From: Rhizobium subbaraonis
GTDB lineage: Bacteria > Pseudomonadota > Alphaproteobacteria > Rhizobiales > Rhizobiaceae
Direction of reading: 5' to 3'
Length of the DNA stretch: 64,000 nucleotides
NCBI RefSeq assembly: GCF_900220975.1
Contig: NZ_OBQD01000006.1
Coordinates: 248,001 to 312,000, forward strand
The position numbers were made by a program, and so were the translations under genes. The notes under the pieces are model-generated. The model was not told where the DNA came from, made no database searches, and worked only from the letters and a program-made list of their open reading frames with translations. Shown here in pieces: positions 63,326 to 64,000 of the stretch. How positions within the stretch are numbered: position 1 is the stretch's first letter; each line of letters starts with the position of its first letter.

Positions 63326-63646
63326 ATGCAGTCCATTCTCATCTATGCCGCCGCAGCACTCGCCGAGATCGCCGGATGCTTCTCCTTCTGGGCGTGGCTG
63401 CGGATGGACAAGTCCATCCTCTGGCTCATTCCCGGCATCGTCGCCCTGGCCGCCTTCGCCTGGCTGCTGACGCTAATCGATTCCGAGGCGGCCGGTCGCG
63501 CCTATGCCGCCTATGGCGGGATCTACATCGCTGCCTCGTTGCTGTGGTTGTGGCTTGCCGAAGGGGTCGCGCCCGACCGCTGGGACCTGACGGGGGCAGG
63601 CATTGCGATGGCCGGCGCCATCGTTATCCTCGCCGGTCCGCGCTAA
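63326..63646 (+). CDS. YnfA/UPF0060 family membrane protein
   Basis: A 106-residue inner-membrane protein with four hydrophobic segments. [21 protein letters not shown] near the start, [19 protein letters not shown] in the second half and [15 protein letters not shown] near the end match the UPF0060 family. It is a distant relative of small multidrug resistance (SMR) transporters, and its substrate is not established. GGAG lies six bases before the ATG. A run of nine C (63229-63237) lies upstream, outside the gene. Confidence 0.9.
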   Translation: MQSILIYAAAALAEIAGCFSFWAWLRMDKSILWLIPGIVALAAFAWLLTLIDSEAAGRAYAAYGGIYIAASLLWLWLAEGVAPDRWDLTGAGIAMAGAIVILAGPR

Positions 63647-63741
63647 CTTTCAAAAAAACAGCAGCAGAAAAACGCAATCGGTTCGCGCGGGCGTTACATT
63701 CTTGTCGTTTGCATGCAAAATCGGCTCACCTATAATGATTC

Positions 63742-64000
63742 ATGAGCAAACGAATCTTGTCGCCCACGCCCCTTCCCTTCGCCACGCCTGAACCTTTCAC
63801 GCCACGGGCCTTTGAGGATCCGGTGCAGGCGGTCGATTGCCTCGAAGCGCTCTACGAGCGCAATACCCGCTTTCTCACCGATGCCTTCGCCGGGCTTGCC
63901 AAGGTCAACACGCCGGATTGCCGCTATCGCGCGTGCTATCCGCAGGTCAGCGTCGAGACCACCAGCTTCGGCCATGTGGATTCGCGCCTGTCGCACGGCT
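63742..64000 (+). CDS. amn: AMP nucleosidase (5' part, cut by window end)
   Basis: The first 86 codons of a protein that reads MSKRILSPTPLPFATPEPFT, then DPVQAVDCLEALYERNTRFL and YPQVSVETTSFGHVDSRLSHG. The last stretch resembles the N-terminal domain of AMP nucleosidase (Amn), which splits AMP into adenine and ribose 5-phosphate. The rest, including the catalytic nucleoside phosphorylase-like domain, is outside the window, so the assignment rests on this N-terminal similarity. Confidence 0.75.
   Translation, partial: MSKRILSPTPLPFATPEPFTPRAFEDPVQAVDCLEALYERNTRFLTDAFAGLAKVNTPDCRYRACYPQVSVETTSFGHVDSRLSHG

Noticed and set aside
1-64000. CRISPR arrays, insertion sequences, prophage genes
   Set aside because: No series of spaced direct repeats, transposase or phage structural motif was seen anywhere in the window.

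Overview
The window looks like chromosomal DNA of a high-GC alphaproteobacterium of the order Hyphomicrobiales, most likely family Rhizobiaceae (Sinorhizobium/Ensifer, Rhizobium, Shinella or a relative). The grounds are the nadABC set, the rsh–acpS–lepB–rnc–era block, a second short FtsZ (FtsZ2), tandem Porin_2 (RopA/Omp2-type) porins, BA14K and DUF3563 family proteins, an iolR–iolCDEB cluster in the rhizobial order, and intergenic palindromes resembling RIME elements. No phage, insertion sequence or CRISPR array is visible.

Layout. 0–4 kb: NAD biosynthesis (nadA, nadB, nadC, minus strand), with a palindromic operator candidate in front of nadA and a RIME-like repeat between nadA and nadB. 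4–10 kb: an MFS transporter, a MOSC protein and a large DUF2339 membrane protein whose frame is broken by an apparent one-base deletion. 9.6–18 kb: PaaI-type thioesterase overlapping recO, an L,D-transpeptidase lipoprotein, a divergent SRPBCC/ArsR pair with a palindrome over the ArsR start codon, a GAF–GGDEF diguanylate cyclase, tex and a cyclopropane-fatty-acid synthase. 17.8–21.3 kb: a PotD-like periplasmic binding protein overlapping a membrane HAMP–GGDEF–EAL protein, with the same layout as the polyamine-sensing NspS–MbaA pair of Vibrio.

21–34.7 kb: housekeeping core on the minus strand (era, rnc, lepB, acpS, DUF2062, DUF3563, rsh, rpoZ, smpB, dapA) with plus-strand NYN-domain, lytic transglycosylase and alpha/beta hydrolase genes. 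34.8–39.5 kb: a porin locus with three full porins, an 88-residue 'mini-porin' and an AT-rich island. 39.6–45.3 kb: ftsZ2, several very small genes, a BA14K protein, tRNA-Ser(GCU), small secreted proteins, a LysR remnant and a PliG-like secreted protein. 45.8–46.9 kb: an RTX-type calcium-binding protein.

47–55 kb: myo-inositol catabolism. A Gfo/Idh/MocA dehydrogenase and the RpiR-type regulator IolR are divergent, and IolR is followed by iolC (kinase–aldolase fusion), iolD, iolE and iolB. GGAA-N6-TTCC-like operators sit in both promoter regions. 55–64 kb: GNAT acetyltransferase, PHB-depolymerase-like esterase, glutaryl-CoA dehydrogenase, two adjacent PilZ proteins, a HisC-like aminotransferase, a Sel1 protein, DUF2147, a glutathione S-transferase, small membrane proteins, a YnfA protein and the start of an AMP nucleosidase gene.

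The most interesting items are the NspS–MbaA-like c-di-GMP module, the porin locus with its mini-porin and AT-rich island, the second FtsZ, the ArsR operator over the start codon, and the paired degenerate/canonical PilZ proteins. Family assignments come from reading motifs in the translations; no database search was run.
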